DNA of 64,000 nt from Thermogemmatispora aurantia (GCF_008974285.1 NZ_BKZV01000002.1:336514-400513); one strand, 5' to 3'. Positions 8,719 to 18,523 are shown, counted from the first letter of the stretch. Numbers and translations are program-made. Notes: generated by a model not told the origin, from the sequence alone.

Positions 8719-9456
8719 ATGAGTAGTAGCACAGTATTAACTAATACGGTCTATCTTGTACGTCACGGAGAGAACCCTGCCAATCTCACCAAGGAATTTT
8801 CCTATCGCCTTGTCGACTATCCCCTGAATGCCAAAGGTCTGCTTCAAGCCCGGCAGACCGCCGATTTTTTTCGAGGTCAGCCCATCGACGCGATCTACGC
8901 CTCACCGCTGAGGCGCGCACACCAGACCGCCGAGATCATTGCCGAGGCCTTGGCCTTGCCCGTAACCCTGTTAGAAGAATTCCGCGAGATCAACGTTGGC
9001 GATCTTGAGCGCCGCCCCCCAACTGTCGAGCACTGGAAGCTCCATGACCAGATCATTGCCGATTGGTATAGTGGCAACTACCTGACGCGCTTTCCCGAGG
9101 GGGAGAACTTTCTGGAGCTACTGCAGCGCATCCGTCAGGGCTTGCGCCAGGTTATTGCCGGCCAGAGCGGACGCCGCATCATTATCGTCGGGCACGGCGG
9201 CATCTTCACAGTGCTGGTCAAGTCTCTCTGCTATAATGCAGACCGCGCGCCAATCTATCACGGGGCGATGGATAACTGTGCGATTACGGAAATTGAGCTG
9301 CACGCCTTTGAGGAGGTGCTCGTCGGCAATCTGCACCTCTGGGCCAGCACCGCTCACCTCTCTGGCCAGGCTGCCGAGCTGGTTCCCGGACAGCTCCAGT
9401 ACTCTGAGAAGCCCTGCGTATCGCCCGTCGCCGACAGCCTTTCCGCCTCCTCTTGA
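8719..9456 (+). CDS. Histidine phosphatase family protein (phosphoglycerate-mutase-like)
   Basis: A 245-residue cytoplasmic histidine phosphatase. The catalytic RHGE motif is in VYLVRHGENPAN (residues about 12-23). The second-site region ASPLRRAHQTAEI, the acid residue in EEFREINVGDLERR, and the distal VGHGG histidine (near residue 160) are all present. Members dephosphorylate sugar phosphates, phosphoproteins or cofactor precursors such as alpha-ribazole phosphate; the substrate cannot be assigned here. ATG 8719 follows AAGGAG. The stop codon overlaps the -35 box of the trp operon promoter, so transcription of the two units must interact. Confidence 0.85.
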   Translation: MSSSTVLTNTVYLVRHGENPANLTKEFSYRLVDYPLNAKGLLQARQTADFFRGQPIDAIYASPLRRAHQTAEIIAEALALPVTLLEEFREINVGDLERRPPTVEHWKLHDQIIADWYSGNYLTRFPEGENFLELLQRIRQGLRQVIAGQSGRRIIIVGHGGIFTVLVKSLCYNADRAPIYHGAMDNCAITEIELHAFEEVLVGNLHLWASTAHLSGQAAELVPGQLQYSEKPCVSPVADSLSASS

Positions 9457-9482
9457 CAGAGTCTTACCCGGTCATCTATACT
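9453..9482 (+). promoter_or_regulatory. Consensus promoter of the trpS-trp operon
   Basis: TTGACA (9453-9458), 18-base spacer, TATACT (9477-9482). Transcription would start near 9489 and enter the T-box leader directly. The -35 box overlaps the stop codon of the preceding phosphatase gene. Confidence 0.8.
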
Positions 9483-9488
9483 CTTACC

Positions 9489-9915
9489 TAGGTACTAAGG
9501 CGATAACAACGAGACACGATCAGCGACGAGCAGGAAGAGTATACGACTGCGCTGCGCGCCAGAGAGTCGGGAACGGTGGAAACCGATGCTGCAGCGGTCG
9601 TAGAATGGGCCTGTGAGCTGGAGTGCGAACCTCTCCAACGCTAAGCAAGCAGAAGAGAGTAGTAGCTGGCTCCCGGAGCGTCCCCCGTTATCGAGGACAG
9701 GGTATCAGAGCGTACCCGGCAATGAGGGACCTTGTCCGCCGCACACCGGCCTTCCTGTAGACTACAGGTCATCCGGCAAGGCGACAATGGCGACCGCTTG
9801 TGCGCTCTCCAGGCTCCTGGAGAGAGGTCTATACATGGCGGAAGCCAGGGTCTAAAGAAGGGTGGCACCACGAAAGCTTCACGCTTCTCGTCCCTGTGAC
9901 GAGAAGCGTTTTTTT
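9489..9915 (+). promoter_or_regulatory. Tryptophan-specific T-box riboswitch leader
   Basis: The leader has the ordered parts of a T-box. A GGAAGAGTA stem I 5' element lies near 9531-9540. An apical stem I segment (AGAGAGTCGG...GGTGGAAACC) lies at 9561-9584. The specifier TGG (Trp codon) at 9606-9608 follows GAA and precedes a purine and GCC. The T-box core AAGGGTGGCACCACG lies at about 9858-9873, next to an intrinsic terminator. The TGGC in the T-box bulge complements GCCA, the 3' end of a tRNA with discriminator G73, as expected for bacterial tRNA-Trp. Uncharged tRNA-Trp should stabilise the antiterminator and allow transcription of trpS and, by close spacing, the trp genes. Transcription start is inferred from the promoter. 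Confidence 0.9.
9882..9915 (+). terminator. Intrinsic terminator of the T-box
   Basis: A perfect 11-bp stem (9882-9892 with 9898-9908), a 5-base loop, then seven T residues (9909-9915). Its 5' arm starts just after the T-box core, as in mutually exclusive T-box terminator/antiterminator pairs. Confidence 0.92.
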
Positions 9916-10044
9916 ATTGATTCGCTCCCGTTTCACTCAGCACGCTCTGAGCCAGACCACGGGCCTCATTCCTGCCTCTGTAAGACACCACAGGGGCGGG
10001 CAGTTGTGCTAGCCAGGATGTTGGCCCCACTGGAGGTCTTTCCT

Positions 10045-11088
10045 ATGACGACGATTGGCCATGATCAACAGGTACAGACGAGTAGCAGTAGCGCACCGCC
10101 GCTGAAGAAGCGCACCTTCTCTGGTATCCAACCAAGCGGCGATATCCATCTAGGCAACTACCTGGGGGCGATCCGCAATTGGGTGCGCACACAGACAGAA
10201 TACGATAACATTTACTGCATTGTCGATCTCCATGCGATTACGTTGCCTATCGATCCACAGGAGCTGCACCAGAATATCCGCAGGCTGGCCGCCATTTATC
10301 TGGCCTGTGGTCTCGACACGCGCTACTGTAAGCTTTTTGTGCAGTCGCATGTGCGCCAGCACGCCGAGGCCAGCTGGATTCTGGGCTGCTTCACGCCGAT
10401 GGGGTGGCTGAATCGCATGACCCAGTTCAAGGCTAAGGCCGGCGAGAATCAGGAGACAGTCGGGGCGGGTATCTATATGTACCCGGTCCTGATGGCCTGC
10501 GATATTCTGCTCTATCAGACGCATCTGGTGCCTGTCGGCGAAGACCAGCGCCAGCATCTGGAGCTGACGCGCGATCTGGCACAGCGTTTCAACCATCTCT
10601 ACCAGCAAGAGGTGTTTACGATCCCGGAGCCGCTCATCCGTGAGGTGGGGGCCCGCATTATGTCGCTCACCGACCCGACCCAGAAGATGAGCAAGACCAA
10701 CCCTAACCCTAACTCGCGGATTAATCTGCTCGATGATCCGAAGACTATCAAGCAGAAGATTGCCCGGGCGACGACAGATTCGCTGCGCCTGATCCGCTTC
10801 GATCCCGAACGGCCTGGGATCAATAATCTGCTGACGATCTATGAGGCGCTGACGGAGCGATCGCGCCAGGAGATCGAGGCCGAGTTTGAGGGCAAAGGCT
10901 ATGGCGAGCTGAAGGCGCGCCTGACAGAGGTTGTGGTGGCTACGCTGGAGCCAATTCAACGCCGCTACCAGGAGTATATGCGCGATCCGGCAGAGCTGGA
11001 GGCGATCTTGCGCGCAGGGGCCGACGCGGTACGTCCGATTGCCGAGGCGACTTTGCAGCGCATGAAGGATGTGATCGGCCTCGGCTAG
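10045..11088 (+). CDS. trpS: Tryptophanyl-tRNA synthetase
   Basis: A class Ic aminoacyl-tRNA synthetase (347 aa) that charges tRNA-Trp with tryptophan in the cytoplasm. The HIGH-type motif is HLGN at residues 35-38 (SGDIHLGNYLGA). The KMSKS-type motif is KMSKT at 214-218. Further family signatures are VPVGEDQRQHLELTRDLAQRFN and the C-terminal anticodon-binding helices. The frame stays open back into the terminator, but ATG 10045, with GGAGG 8 bases upstream, is the real start; the upstream part is leader. It sits first behind the Trp T-box and 76 bases ahead of trpE, so charging and biosynthesis appear co-regulated. Confidence 0.95.
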   Translation: MTTIGHDQQVQTSSSSAPPLKKRTFSGIQPSGDIHLGNYLGAIRNWVRTQTEYDNIYCIVDLHAITLPIDPQELHQNIRRLAAIYLACGLDTRYCKLFVQSHVRQHAEASWILGCFTPMGWLNRMTQFKAKAGENQETVGAGIYMYPVLMACDILLYQTHLVPVGEDQRQHLELTRDLAQRFNHLYQQEVFTIPEPLIREVGARIMSLTDPTQKMSKTNPNPNSRINLLDDPKTIKQKIARATTDSLRLIRFDPERPGINNLLTIYEALTERSRQEIEAEFEGKGYGELKARLTEVVVATLEPIQRRYQEYMRDPAELEAILRAGADAVRPIAEATLQRMKDVIGLG

Positions 11089-11164
11089 CCCGGCTCAGGT
11101 TCCAAGCTCAGACTGGAAGCGCCGCCGAGGCGTGCCGAGGAAGAAGGAGAAAAAGAGGCAGTCT

Positions 11165-12745
11165 ATGTTTTTGCCATCTCTGGATGAAGTGCGTTCCTTG
11201 CGCCAGGAGCTGGAGGCCGAGGGGCAGACAGCCAGTGGTAGGATTCCACTGGTCCCCCTCTATCGCGATGTGCTGGCCGATACAGAGACGCCGGTTTCGG
11301 CTTACTGCAAGACGGCTCGTGGCCCCTATACGTTTTTGCTGGAGAGCGTGGAGGGCGGCGAGCGTATTGCTCGCTATTCGTTTATCGGTATCGATCCCTA
11401 CCTGGTCCTGATCCAGGATGAGCACGAGGCAACGCTGCGCTATCTGAGCTATGAGGATGGAACACAGCGCTGCCGCTCGCTGGTCCGTCTGCCGTCCTAT
11501 GATCCGCTTCATCTGATTGAGCAGCACCTGGGACGCTATCACCTGCTGAGACCGAGGCAAGAGGGCAATGACGCTTTGCCGCGCTTCTATGGCGGCGCCG
11601 TGGGCTATCTGGCCTATGAGGTGGCTTCCCGCTTCGAGCGGCTCCCGGTGCCCGCCGCCGATGAGCTGGGCCTGCCCCTGGCTATCTTTAGCTTTACAGA
11701 GACGGTGCTGGCCTTCGATCATTTGAAGCATCGTCTGCGCGTGATTACGCACCTCCATCTGGACGCTCCCGACCTGGAGGCGGAGTATGCCCGCTGCCTG
11801 CAGACGATCGAGGGCGTGGTCGCTCGCCTACAGGAGGAGCTGCGCCTGCCCGCCGAACCGGAGCCGATCTATACCGGGACGCCCACGGTGACCTCTAGCT
11901 TTACACGCGAGCAGTATGAGGCGATGGTGCGCCGCGCCAAGGAGTACATCGCAGCGGGTGATATTTTCCAGGTGGTACCTTCCCAGCGCCTGCGCCGCCC
12001 GGTCAACGCCGCACCGTTCACGGTCTACCGCGCCCTGCGAACCATTAATCCGTCTCCTTATATGTTCTACCTCGATCTGGAGGATTTTGTAGTGCTCGGC
12101 GCCTCTCCTGAGCTGCTGGTGCGCGTCGACGAGGGTGAGGTGACCATCCATCCGATCGCCGGGACGCGCCCCCGCGGTAGCGATCCAGAGAGCGATCGCC
12201 GGCTGGAGGAGGAGCTGCGCCACGATCCCAAGGAGCGGGCCGAGCACGTGATGCTGGTGGATCTGGGCCGCAATGATGTGGGCCGGGTCAGCCTGCCAGG
12301 CAGCGTCTCTGTGAGCCAGTTTATGGAGATCGAGCGCTATTCTCATGTGATGCATCTGGTCTCTAATGTGGTCGGACGGCTGCGCCCCGAGTTGACACCG
12401 TTCGACGCACTGCGCGCTGGCTTTCCCGCAGGGACAGTGACCGGGGCGCCGAAGATTCGAGCCATGGAGATTATCAGTGAGTTGGAGGGAATGCGCCGCG
12501 GAGTCTACGCCGGCGCTGTCGGCTACTTCAGCCACTCGGGCAATCTGGACACGGCCATCGCCTTGCGCACAATGGTTATGAAGAACGGACATGCGTATAT
12601 CCAGGCAGGTGGCGGCGTGGTGGCGGATTCCGATCCAGCCGCCGAGTACCAGGAGAGCATGAATAAAGCCCGCGCGCTGCTGCGCGCTGTGGAGATGGCT
12701 GAGGAGATGGCCCGCGCGCAGCGCCCTCGCTATGCTCATACCTGA
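11165..12745 (+). CDS. trpE: Anthranilate synthase component I
   Basis: The large subunit (526 aa) of anthranilate synthase, which converts chorismate plus glutamine-derived ammonia to anthranilate. The N-terminal domain contains the LLES motif (residues 58-61), part of the tryptophan feedback site, so end-product inhibition is expected. The chorismate-binding domain carries the signatures [26 protein letters not shown] and [21 protein letters not shown] 33 bases upstream is in frame, but ATG 11165 is preceded by AAGGAG and AGAGG and begins the usual N-terminus. It works with the trpG product encoded next. Confidence 0.94.
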   Translation: MFLPSLDEVRSLRQELEAEGQTASGRIPLVPLYRDVLADTETPVSAYCKTARGPYTFLLESVEGGERIARYSFIGIDPYLVLIQDEHEATLRYLSYEDGTQRCRSLVRLPSYDPLHLIEQHLGRYHLLRPRQEGNDALPRFYGGAVGYLAYEVASRFERLPVPAADELGLPLAIFSFTETVLAFDHLKHRLRVITHLHLDAPDLEAEYARCLQTIEGVVARLQEELRLPAEPEPIYTGTPTVTSSFTREQYEAMVRRAKEYIAAGDIFQVVPSQRLRRPVNAAPFTVYRALRTINPSPYMFYLDLEDFVVLGASPELLVRVDEGEVTIHPIAGTRPRGSDPESDRRLEEELRHDPKERAEHVMLVDLGRNDVGRVSLPGSVSVSQFMEIERYSHVMHLVSNVVGRLRPELTPFDALRAGFPAGTVTGAPKIRAMEIISELEGMRRGVYAGAVGYFSHSGNLDTAIALRTMVMKNGHAYIQAGGGVVADSDPAAEYQESMNKARALLRAVEMAEEMARAQRPRYAHT

Positions 12746-12831
12746 TCTGCTGCAGGTGCTGTGCGCGCTTCCTAAAAAAATTGCGCTCGACGCTGTTACT
12801 GGTCTTCAGGACAGGAAGAGAGACGCAAGCA

Positions 12832-13395
12832 ATGCTTTTGCTTATCGATAACTACGATAGCTTTACCTACAATCTTTATCAGTACCTGTCCGAGCTGGGG
12901 GCTGAGGTCCTGGTTCGGCGCAATGATCAGATTACGCTGGAGGAGATCGCGCAGCTGCAGCCGGAGCGTATCGTGATCTCGCCCGGACCCTGTACGCCCA
13001 ATGAGGCCGGTTTGTCCTGCGAGATCATTGCAACGTTTGGGCCACGCCTGCCGATTCTGGGTGTCTGCCTGGGCCATCAGGCTATCGGCCAGGTCTACGG
13101 TGGCCGTGTCATCCGCGCGCCAGAGCCGGTGCACGGGAAGACGAGCCTGATCTATCATCGTGGCCAGGGCTGCCTCCGTGATCTTCCCAACCCCTTTGAA
13201 GCCAATCGCTACCATAGCCTCATCGTTGAGCGTGCCTCTCTCCCGGCTGAGCTGGAGATTACCGCCGAGACGGCGGATGGCTTGATTATGGGTCTGCGCC
13301 ACCGTCGCTATCCTGTCGAAGGGGTGCAGTTCCATCCTGAGTCGATCATGACGCCGGTGGGAAAGGATCTGCTGCGCAACTTTCTCACTCGTTAG
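12832..13395 (+). CDS. trpG: Anthranilate synthase component II (glutamine amidotransferase)
   Basis: A class I glutamine amidotransferase of 187 residues that supplies ammonia to TrpE. The signatures are [10 protein letters not shown] at residues 6-15, the oxyanion/nucleophile motif GVCLGHQ with catalytic Cys79, and the catalytic His-x-Glu in FHPES (His168, Glu170). Similar proteins can also serve PabB (folate synthesis); no pabB or pabC is in the window, and the position between trpE and trpD favours tryptophan. An in-frame TTG lies 51 bases upstream, but ATG 12832 starts the conserved N-terminus. It is followed by a 164-base gap. Confidence 0.93.
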   Translation: MLLLIDNYDSFTYNLYQYLSELGAEVLVRRNDQITLEEIAQLQPERIVISPGPCTPNEAGLSCEIIATFGPRLPILGVCLGHQAIGQVYGGRVIRAPEPVHGKTSLIYHRGQGCLRDLPNPFEANRYHSLIVERASLPAELEITAETADGLIMGLRHRRYPVEGVQFHPESIMTPVGKDLLRNFLTR

Positions 13396-13559
13396 GCTCA
13401 GACAATCTCAGGATCTCAGGACAGGAAGGGCGCTCAGGCGTTCCGACAGCAGTAGCGGGCAAGCTGGGGCGTCTGGGCGGTGCTGCTGAGCTACGTGCTC
13501 AGTCAGGTAGAAGACCAGCGATATGACAGGCTGGTTAGCACAGAAAAGAGGTGCTCCCG

Positions 13560-14615
13560 ATGATTCGCGAAGCCATCGCGCAAGTTGTTGCCGGCGCTAC
13601 GCTCAGCGAGGAGGAAGCGGCGGCGGTGATGGAGGAGATTATGTCGGGCGTGGCAACCCCCTCCCAGATGGGAGCTTTTCTGACCGCTCTGCGGATGCGT
13701 CCCGGCGGTGAGGCGCCCCAGGAGATCGCCGGCCTGGCCCGTGTGATGCGTGAGAAGGCGCTGCGCGTCCATCTCCGCGAGGAGGTGGCCGCCCGCGCGC
13801 TGGATACCTGCGGTACAGGTGGCGACGGGGCCGGTACTTTTAATTTTTCGACCGCGGCAGGCATCCTGGCCGCTGCCGCCGGGGCCCACGTGGCAAAGCA
13901 CGGCAACCGCTCGGCGACAAGCCGCTGCGGCAGTGCCGATGTGCTGGAGGCGCTGGGTGTGCGCATCGATTTGGGGCCGGAGGCCGTGGCGCGCAGCGTT
14001 CAGGAGACGGGCTTCGGCTTTATGTTCGCGCAAACCTATCACCCGGCTATGAAGCACGTCGGTCCGACGCGCCGCGAGATCGGTATCCGTACGGTCTTCA
14101 ATATTCTCGGTCCACTGACGAATCCGGCTGGTACCCGTTACCAGGTGCTGGGTGTGGCCGATGGCTCGCTGCTGCGCAAGATGGGAGAGGTCTTGCTCTT
14201 GCTCGGCTGCCGTCACGCGCTGATTATCCACGGCGAGGATGGGGTTGATGAGTGCTCGCTGGCAGCGCCAACGCGCGTCTGTGAGGTACGCGAGGGGGAG
14301 GAGCTGCGCGAGTACGTGATTACGCCCGAGGAGGCCGGCCTGACGCGCTGCAGTGATCGCCGCCTCTTCCAGGGGGGCGACCCTCAACAGAACGCGGAAA
14401 TGCTGCGCCGCCTGCTCAGCGGCGAGATCGATGGTCCGCTAGCTGATATGCTCTATTTGAACACAGCGGCGGCTCTGCTGGCCAACGAGTGCGTCTCTTC
14501 GCTGGCAGAGGGGGTCAGGCTGGCTCGCAGCACGGTACGCGAAGGCCGGGCCCGGCGCAAGCTGGAGGAGGTCGTGGACTGCTCACAGTCGCTGGCTGCA
14601 ACCAGTGGCTTGTAA
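13560..14615 (+). CDS. trpD: Anthranilate phosphoribosyltransferase
   Basis: A 351-residue enzyme that joins anthranilate to PRPP, giving phosphoribosyl-anthranilate. The PRPP-binding motif CGTGGDG is at residues 84-90, followed by FNFSTAAGILAAAAGAHVAKHGNRS and the GSADVLEALG segment that contacts anthranilate. The catalytic metal site DGVDEC is also present. ATG 13560 follows AGAGGTG at about 6 bases; a GTG 9 bases upstream is an unlikely alternative. It is not fused to trpG, unlike in enterobacteria. Confidence 0.94.
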   Translation: MIREAIAQVVAGATLSEEEAAAVMEEIMSGVATPSQMGAFLTALRMRPGGEAPQEIAGLARVMREKALRVHLREEVAARALDTCGTGGDGAGTFNFSTAAGILAAAAGAHVAKHGNRSATSRCGSADVLEALGVRIDLGPEAVARSVQETGFGFMFAQTYHPAMKHVGPTRREIGIRTVFNILGPLTNPAGTRYQVLGVADGSLLRKMGEVLLLLGCRHALIIHGEDGVDECSLAAPTRVCEVREGEELREYVITPEEAGLTRCSDRRLFQGGDPQQNAEMLRRLLSGEIDGPLADMLYLNTAAALLANECVSSLAEGVRLARSTVREGRARRKLEEVVDCSQSLAATSGL

Positions 14616-14679
14616 GGCAGTCTCAGTGGCGAGGATCAGCCAGACAAGGGGAAGGCAGAGACGAGGGAGGAGATGAGCG

Positions 14680-16146
14680 ATGTTTCTTGAGCAGATTCTG
14701 GCTCGCACGCGCCTCGATCTGGAGGAGCGTCAACGCCTGCTGCCTTTGGAGAGGCTCCAAGAGCGGGCAGCAGCTCAGCCGCCAGCTCGCGATTTTGCCG
14801 CCGCGCTGCAGCCGAAACCGGGCGAGCACGGGCTGCGACTGATTGCAGAGATTAAGCGCGCCTCGCCCTCGAAGGGGCCGCTGGCGCCCGACCTCGATCC
14901 AGTAGCCCTGGCCCGCACCTACGAGGCGGCTGGGGCGGCGGCGATCTCGGTCTTGACGGAACCACATTTCTTCCTGGGCGCCCCCGAGCACCTGCTGGCG
15001 GTCAAGGAGAGCGTGCGCCTGCCTGTGCTGCGTAAGGATTTCATCGTTGACGAGTACCAGGTCTATGAGGCGCGCGCCTGGGGAGCCGATGCCCTGCTGC
15101 TGATCTGCGCAGCTTTAACTGTGCACGAGCTAGAGCGGCTGCTGCGGCTCACGCGCCAGCTGGGAATGGAGGCCTTGGTTGAGGTCCACAATCCGGCGGA
15201 GGCGCGGATGGCCGTGACAGCGGGAGCACGCGTGATCGGGGTCAATAGCCGTGATCTGGTGACCTTCAGCATGAATCCCTTCCTGATCCGTGAGCTGCGC
15301 CGGCTGCTTCCTGCCGATTGCATTGTGGTAGCCGAGAGCGGCATTCATACAGAGGCCGATGCGCGCCGTCTGCGCCGCTACGATGTGCAGGCTATGCTGG
15401 TGGGCGAGTCGCTGGTAAAGGCTGGTGACGTACGCGGGCAGATCAAGCGCCTGCTGTACGGGGCCAATCACGGTATCCAGGTGAAGATCTGCGGCCTGCG
15501 TCGCCCGGAGGCTCTGCGGGCGGCCCTGGAGAGCGGGGCCGATTTGCTGGGCCTGATGTTCTATCCTCAGAGCAGGCGCTATCTGCCTCCGTCGCAGGTT
15601 CGGGACCTGCTGAGCGAGGCCGGCTATCTGGCTCTGGCCGAGCAGGGCCAGGCAGTGCCTGATCTGGTCGGGGTCTTTGTGAATGAGGAGAGCCAGCGCA
15701 TCAATGAGCTGGCTGAGGAGTTGGGCCTGCACTTTGTGCAGCTGCATGGGGGAGAATCACCGGAGTTCTGCGTCAGCCTGCAGCGCCCGGTCATCAAGGC
15801 GCTGCCGGTGCACGGTCCCGCGGCTCTGGAAGAGGCGCGGCGCTACGCCACGGTCGCCTGGCGGTTGCTGCTTGATACACCCACAGCGAGCTATGGAGGC
15901 AGCGGGCAGACCCATGACTGGGAGCTGGCGCGGACGATCGCCGCTGAGCTACCGGTCTTGCTGGCTGGCGGTCTGACCGCCGCCAACGTTGCTGAGGCCA
16001 TTACCACCGTTCGGCCCTGGGGTGTCGATGTGAGCAGCGGCGTTGAGAGCAACGGCGAGAAAGACCCCGGTAAGATCCGCGCCTTTATCGAGGCCGTGCG
16101 CCAGAGTAGCCAGCAGTTATCGGATCTACAGGCCATCAGGCAGTGA
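14680..16146 (+). CDS. trpCF: Bifunctional indole-3-glycerol-phosphate synthase / phosphoribosylanthranilate isomerase
   Basis: A 488-residue fusion of two TIM barrels. Residues 1-265 are TrpC: RLIAEIKRASPSKG (catalytic Lys), VLTEPHFFLG, VLRKDFIVDEYQ (catalytic Lys), VGVNSRDL-type loop and VAESGI. Residues about 267-480 are TrpF: VKICGLRRPEAL with the catalytic Cys, FVQLHGGE and LLLDTPTASYGGSGQTHDW with the catalytic Asp. The order C-then-F matches enterobacterial TrpC, although the two are separate in most bacteria. Together they turn phosphoribosyl-anthranilate into indole-3-glycerol phosphate. ATG 14680 follows GAGGGAGG. All key residues of both halves appear intact. Confidence 0.94.
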   Translation: MFLEQILARTRLDLEERQRLLPLERLQERAAAQPPARDFAAALQPKPGEHGLRLIAEIKRASPSKGPLAPDLDPVALARTYEAAGAAAISVLTEPHFFLGAPEHLLAVKESVRLPVLRKDFIVDEYQVYEARAWGADALLLICAALTVHELERLLRLTRQLGMEALVEVHNPAEARMAVTAGARVIGVNSRDLVTFSMNPFLIRELRRLLPADCIVVAESGIHTEADARRLRRYDVQAMLVGESLVKAGDVRGQIKRLLYGANHGIQVKICGLRRPEALRAALESGADLLGLMFYPQSRRYLPPSQVRDLLSEAGYLALAEQGQAVPDLVGVFVNEESQRINELAEELGLHFVQLHGGESPEFCVSLQRPVIKALPVHGPAALEEARRYATVAWRLLLDTPTASYGGSGQTHDWELARTIAAELPVLLAGGLTAANVAEAITTVRPWGVDVSSGVESNGEKDPGKIRAFIEAVRQSSQQLSDLQAIRQ

Positions 16147-16156
16147 GGGGAAAATC

Positions 16157-16201
16157 ATGCTCTCACTGCAGAGCAATCCCATGTGCTATCGGTTCAACTA
16201 G
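16157..16201 (+). other. Possible 14-codon mini-ORF in the trpCF-trpB gap
   Basis: ATG 16157 is preceded by a strong GAGGGG Shine-Dalgarno sequence at good spacing and ends at TAG 16199-16201, 14 bases before trpB. It encodes no tryptophan, so it is not a classical attenuator peptide. It could couple translation into trpB, or it may be chance. Confidence 0.3.
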
Positions 16202-16215
16202 CGAGGCAGAAAGAG

Positions 16216-17478
16216 ATGCAGCAACATTTAGAACAGCAGAAGCGCGAGTCATCAGCAGCCGGGCCGTATGAGCACGGCGCCTATCCCGACGCTCGCGGAC
16301 GCTTCGGTCCCTACGGGGGCAAGTTCGTGCCAGAGAGCTTGATGCCCCTTCTGAGCGAGCTGGAGGCAGCTTATCGCCAGGCCCGCCTTGACCCGGCCTT
16401 TGAGGAGGAGCTGCAGGAGCTGCTGCGCTCGTTCGTGGGACGTCCGACGCCGCTCTATTATGTGCCGCGCTTCTCTCAGTTGGTGGCCCCAGGCGTGCGC
16501 GTGTATCTGAAGCGCGAGGACCTGGCTCACACGGGAGCGCACAAAATCAATAATGCGCTGGGGCAGAGCTTGCTGGCAAAGCGCATGGGCAAGCGGCGTA
16601 TCATCGCCGAGACGGGGGCCGGTCAGCATGGCGTGGCCACGGCAACGGTCTGCGCCATGCTGGGGCTGGAGTGCATCATCTATATGGGGGCCGAGGATAT
16701 CGAGCGCCAGTCGCTCAATGTCTTCCGCATGCGCCTGCTCGGCGCCGAGGTCCGCTCGGTCGACAGTGGCAGCCGCACCCTCAAGGATGCCATCAACGAG
16801 GCTATCCGCGACTGGGTGACGAACGTCGAGACGACTTTTTATTTGATCGGCTCGGTCGTGGGACCGCATCCCTATCCGCTGATGGTGCGCGACTTCCAGT
16901 CGATCATTGGACGAGAGGCGCGCGAGCAGATTCTGCAGCTGGAGGGACGCCTGCCTGACCTGGTAATGGCCTGCGTCGGCGGCGGGAGCAATGCAATGGG
17001 AATCTTCTACCCCTTTGCCGATGCACCCGAGGTGCGCCTGCTCGGCGTCGAGGCGGGCGGTCAGGGTCTGGCTTCAGGCCAGCACGCCGCTACGCTGGTG
17101 GCGGGACGCCCGGGCGTGCTCCACGGCGCCTTTAGCTATCTGCTCCAGAATGAGGATGGTCAGGTGCTGGGAACACACAGCATCTCCGCTGGCCTCGACT
17201 ATCCCGGCGTCGGCCCCGAGCACAGCTATATGAAAGATACAGGACGAGCCAGCTATGTAGCCGCCGATGACAGGCTGGCCCTGCGCGGCCTGCAAGCGCT
17301 GAGTCAGAGCGAAGGCATCATTCCCGCTCTGGAGCCAGCCCATGCCCTCGGCTACCTGCTGGAAATGGGTGCCCGGGGCGAGCTGGCGCCGGGTAGTCTG
17401 GTCATTGTCAATCTCTCGGGACGTGGCGATAAGGATATGCTGACGGTGGCCCGAGAGTTACAGGTCACGATCTCATAA
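16216..17478 (+). CDS. trpB: Tryptophan synthase beta subunit
   Basis: A PLP enzyme of 420 residues that condenses indole with serine. The PLP lysine is Lys110 in [12 protein letters not shown]. The phosphate-binding loop is GGGSNAMG, and the COMM-domain and C-terminal region LSGRGDKDM are present. The sequence [21 protein letters not shown] is typical of the TrpB1 form that pairs with TrpA, not the stand-alone TrpB2. A GTG start 33 bases upstream is possible, but ATG 16216 with AAAGAG just before it fits better. trpA follows after 23 bases. Confidence 0.95.
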   Translation: MQQHLEQQKRESSAAGPYEHGAYPDARGRFGPYGGKFVPESLMPLLSELEAAYRQARLDPAFEEELQELLRSFVGRPTPLYYVPRFSQLVAPGVRVYLKREDLAHTGAHKINNALGQSLLAKRMGKRRIIAETGAGQHGVATATVCAMLGLECIIYMGAEDIERQSLNVFRMRLLGAEVRSVDSGSRTLKDAINEAIRDWVTNVETTFYLIGSVVGPHPYPLMVRDFQSIIGREAREQILQLEGRLPDLVMACVGGGSNAMGIFYPFADAPEVRLLGVEAGGQGLASGQHAATLVAGRPGVLHGAFSYLLQNEDGQVLGTHSISAGLDYPGVGPEHSYMKDTGRASYVAADDRLALRGLQALSQSEGIIPALEPAHALGYLLEMGARGELAPGSLVIVNLSGRGDKDMLTVARELQVTIS

Positions 17479-17501
17479 TTCTTCTTGTGTAGAGCAAAGC
17501 A

Positions 17502-18380
17502 ATGCAGCAATACAAGCAATCCGAGGCCATCGAGCGCCGCGAGACAGTGCCGGCTCAGCGCATTGGGCGTGCTTTTGCCCAGGCCAGCCGCGAGGGGCGC
17601 TGCGTGCTGATCCCTTATCTGATGTGCGGCTTCCCTTCCGTGGAGCAGAGCCTGGCGGCGATGCTGGCAGCCATCGAGGGCGGCGCTGATCTGATCGAGC
17701 TGGGCCTGCCCTTCAGCGATCCTCTGGCTGATGGGGCAACCATTCAGCACGCCAGCCACCAGGCGCTAGAGCACGGTATCAATATCGCCGCCTGCCTGGC
17801 TATTGCGCATCAAGTGGCAGCTCGCAGCAGTGTCCCTCTGATCCTCATGGGCTATTACAACCCTGTGCTGGCCTATGGCGTGCAGCGCTTCTGCCGTGAG
17901 GCCGCTGCCGCGGGGGCCTGCGGGCTAATCATTCCTGACCTGCCGCCCGAGGAGGCTGGGCCGCTCTTGGAGGCCGCTCATGAGCAGGGGCTGGCCATGA
18001 TCTTTCTCGTGCCGCCAACGACGCCGGACGAGCGCATCGCCTCTATCGTGCGCGTAGCCGCCCAGGAGCCGCGTGGTTTCATCTACTGCGTATCTCTCAG
18101 CGGGGTGACCGGTGCGCGCGATAGATTGCCGCCGCACCTGCAGAGCTTCATCGCTCGTGTGCGGAGGCAGAGCGCCCCTTATGGCCTGCCCTTAGCGGTC
18201 GGTTTTGGCGTCTCGCGCCCGGAGCACGTGGCGGAAATCGCTCGCTATGCCGACGGAGCGGTCGTCGGCAGCGCCCTGGTGCATCTTTTGGAGCGCCATG
18301 CCGCCGATGGAGAAGCTCAGAGGGCGGCGGTCCGGGACTATATTCGCAGTCTGCGTGAATGCACTGTTCGTCTGCCCTGA
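17502..18380 (+). CDS. trpA: Tryptophan synthase alpha subunit
   Basis: A 292-residue TIM-barrel lyase that cleaves indole-3-glycerol phosphate to indole and glyceraldehyde-3-phosphate and channels indole to TrpB. The signature ELGLPFSDPLADG holds both catalytic acids, Glu66 and Asp77 (Salmonella Glu49 and Asp60). The phosphate-binding GFGVSRPEHV and VVGSALV segments are present. About 20 extra residues precede the usual start. The Shine-Dalgarno sequence is weak, consistent with coupling to trpB 23 bases upstream. Confidence 0.95.
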   Translation: MQQYKQSEAIERRETVPAQRIGRAFAQASREGRCVLIPYLMCGFPSVEQSLAAMLAAIEGGADLIELGLPFSDPLADGATIQHASHQALEHGINIAACLAIAHQVAARSSVPLILMGYYNPVLAYGVQRFCREAAAAGACGLIIPDLPPEEAGPLLEAAHEQGLAMIFLVPPTTPDERIASIVRVAAQEPRGFIYCVSLSGVTGARDRLPPHLQSFIARVRRQSAPYGLPLAVGFGVSRPEHVAEIARYADGAVVGSALVHLLERHAADGEAQRAAVRDYIRSLRECTVRLP

Positions 18381-18523
18381 CGACTGAGGGCGTCCGTCGC
18401 CCGCAGCGGAGCGCTTCACAGTGCTTGCGGCTACCCTTTACAATAGAAGGCGTGCCTGCTCGCCCCTCAGCGCAGAGCGCGAGAGTAGTAGCAGGTCGTC
18501 GCCATTCTTGCCACGAAAGGGTG

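Noticed and set aside
9229..9237. TGC-TATAAT, a perfect extended -10
   Set aside because: It lies inside the conserved part of the histidine phosphatase gene and the trp promoter at 9453 is better placed; probably chance.
9862..10044. A 61-codon N-terminal extension of TrpS
   Set aside because: It overlaps the T-box core and terminator; ATG 10045 has a good Shine-Dalgarno and the normal family start.
10150..14387. Long minus-strand frames opposite trpS, trpE, trpG and trpD
   Set aside because: All four plus-strand genes are unmistakable; the reverse frames are compositional artefacts.
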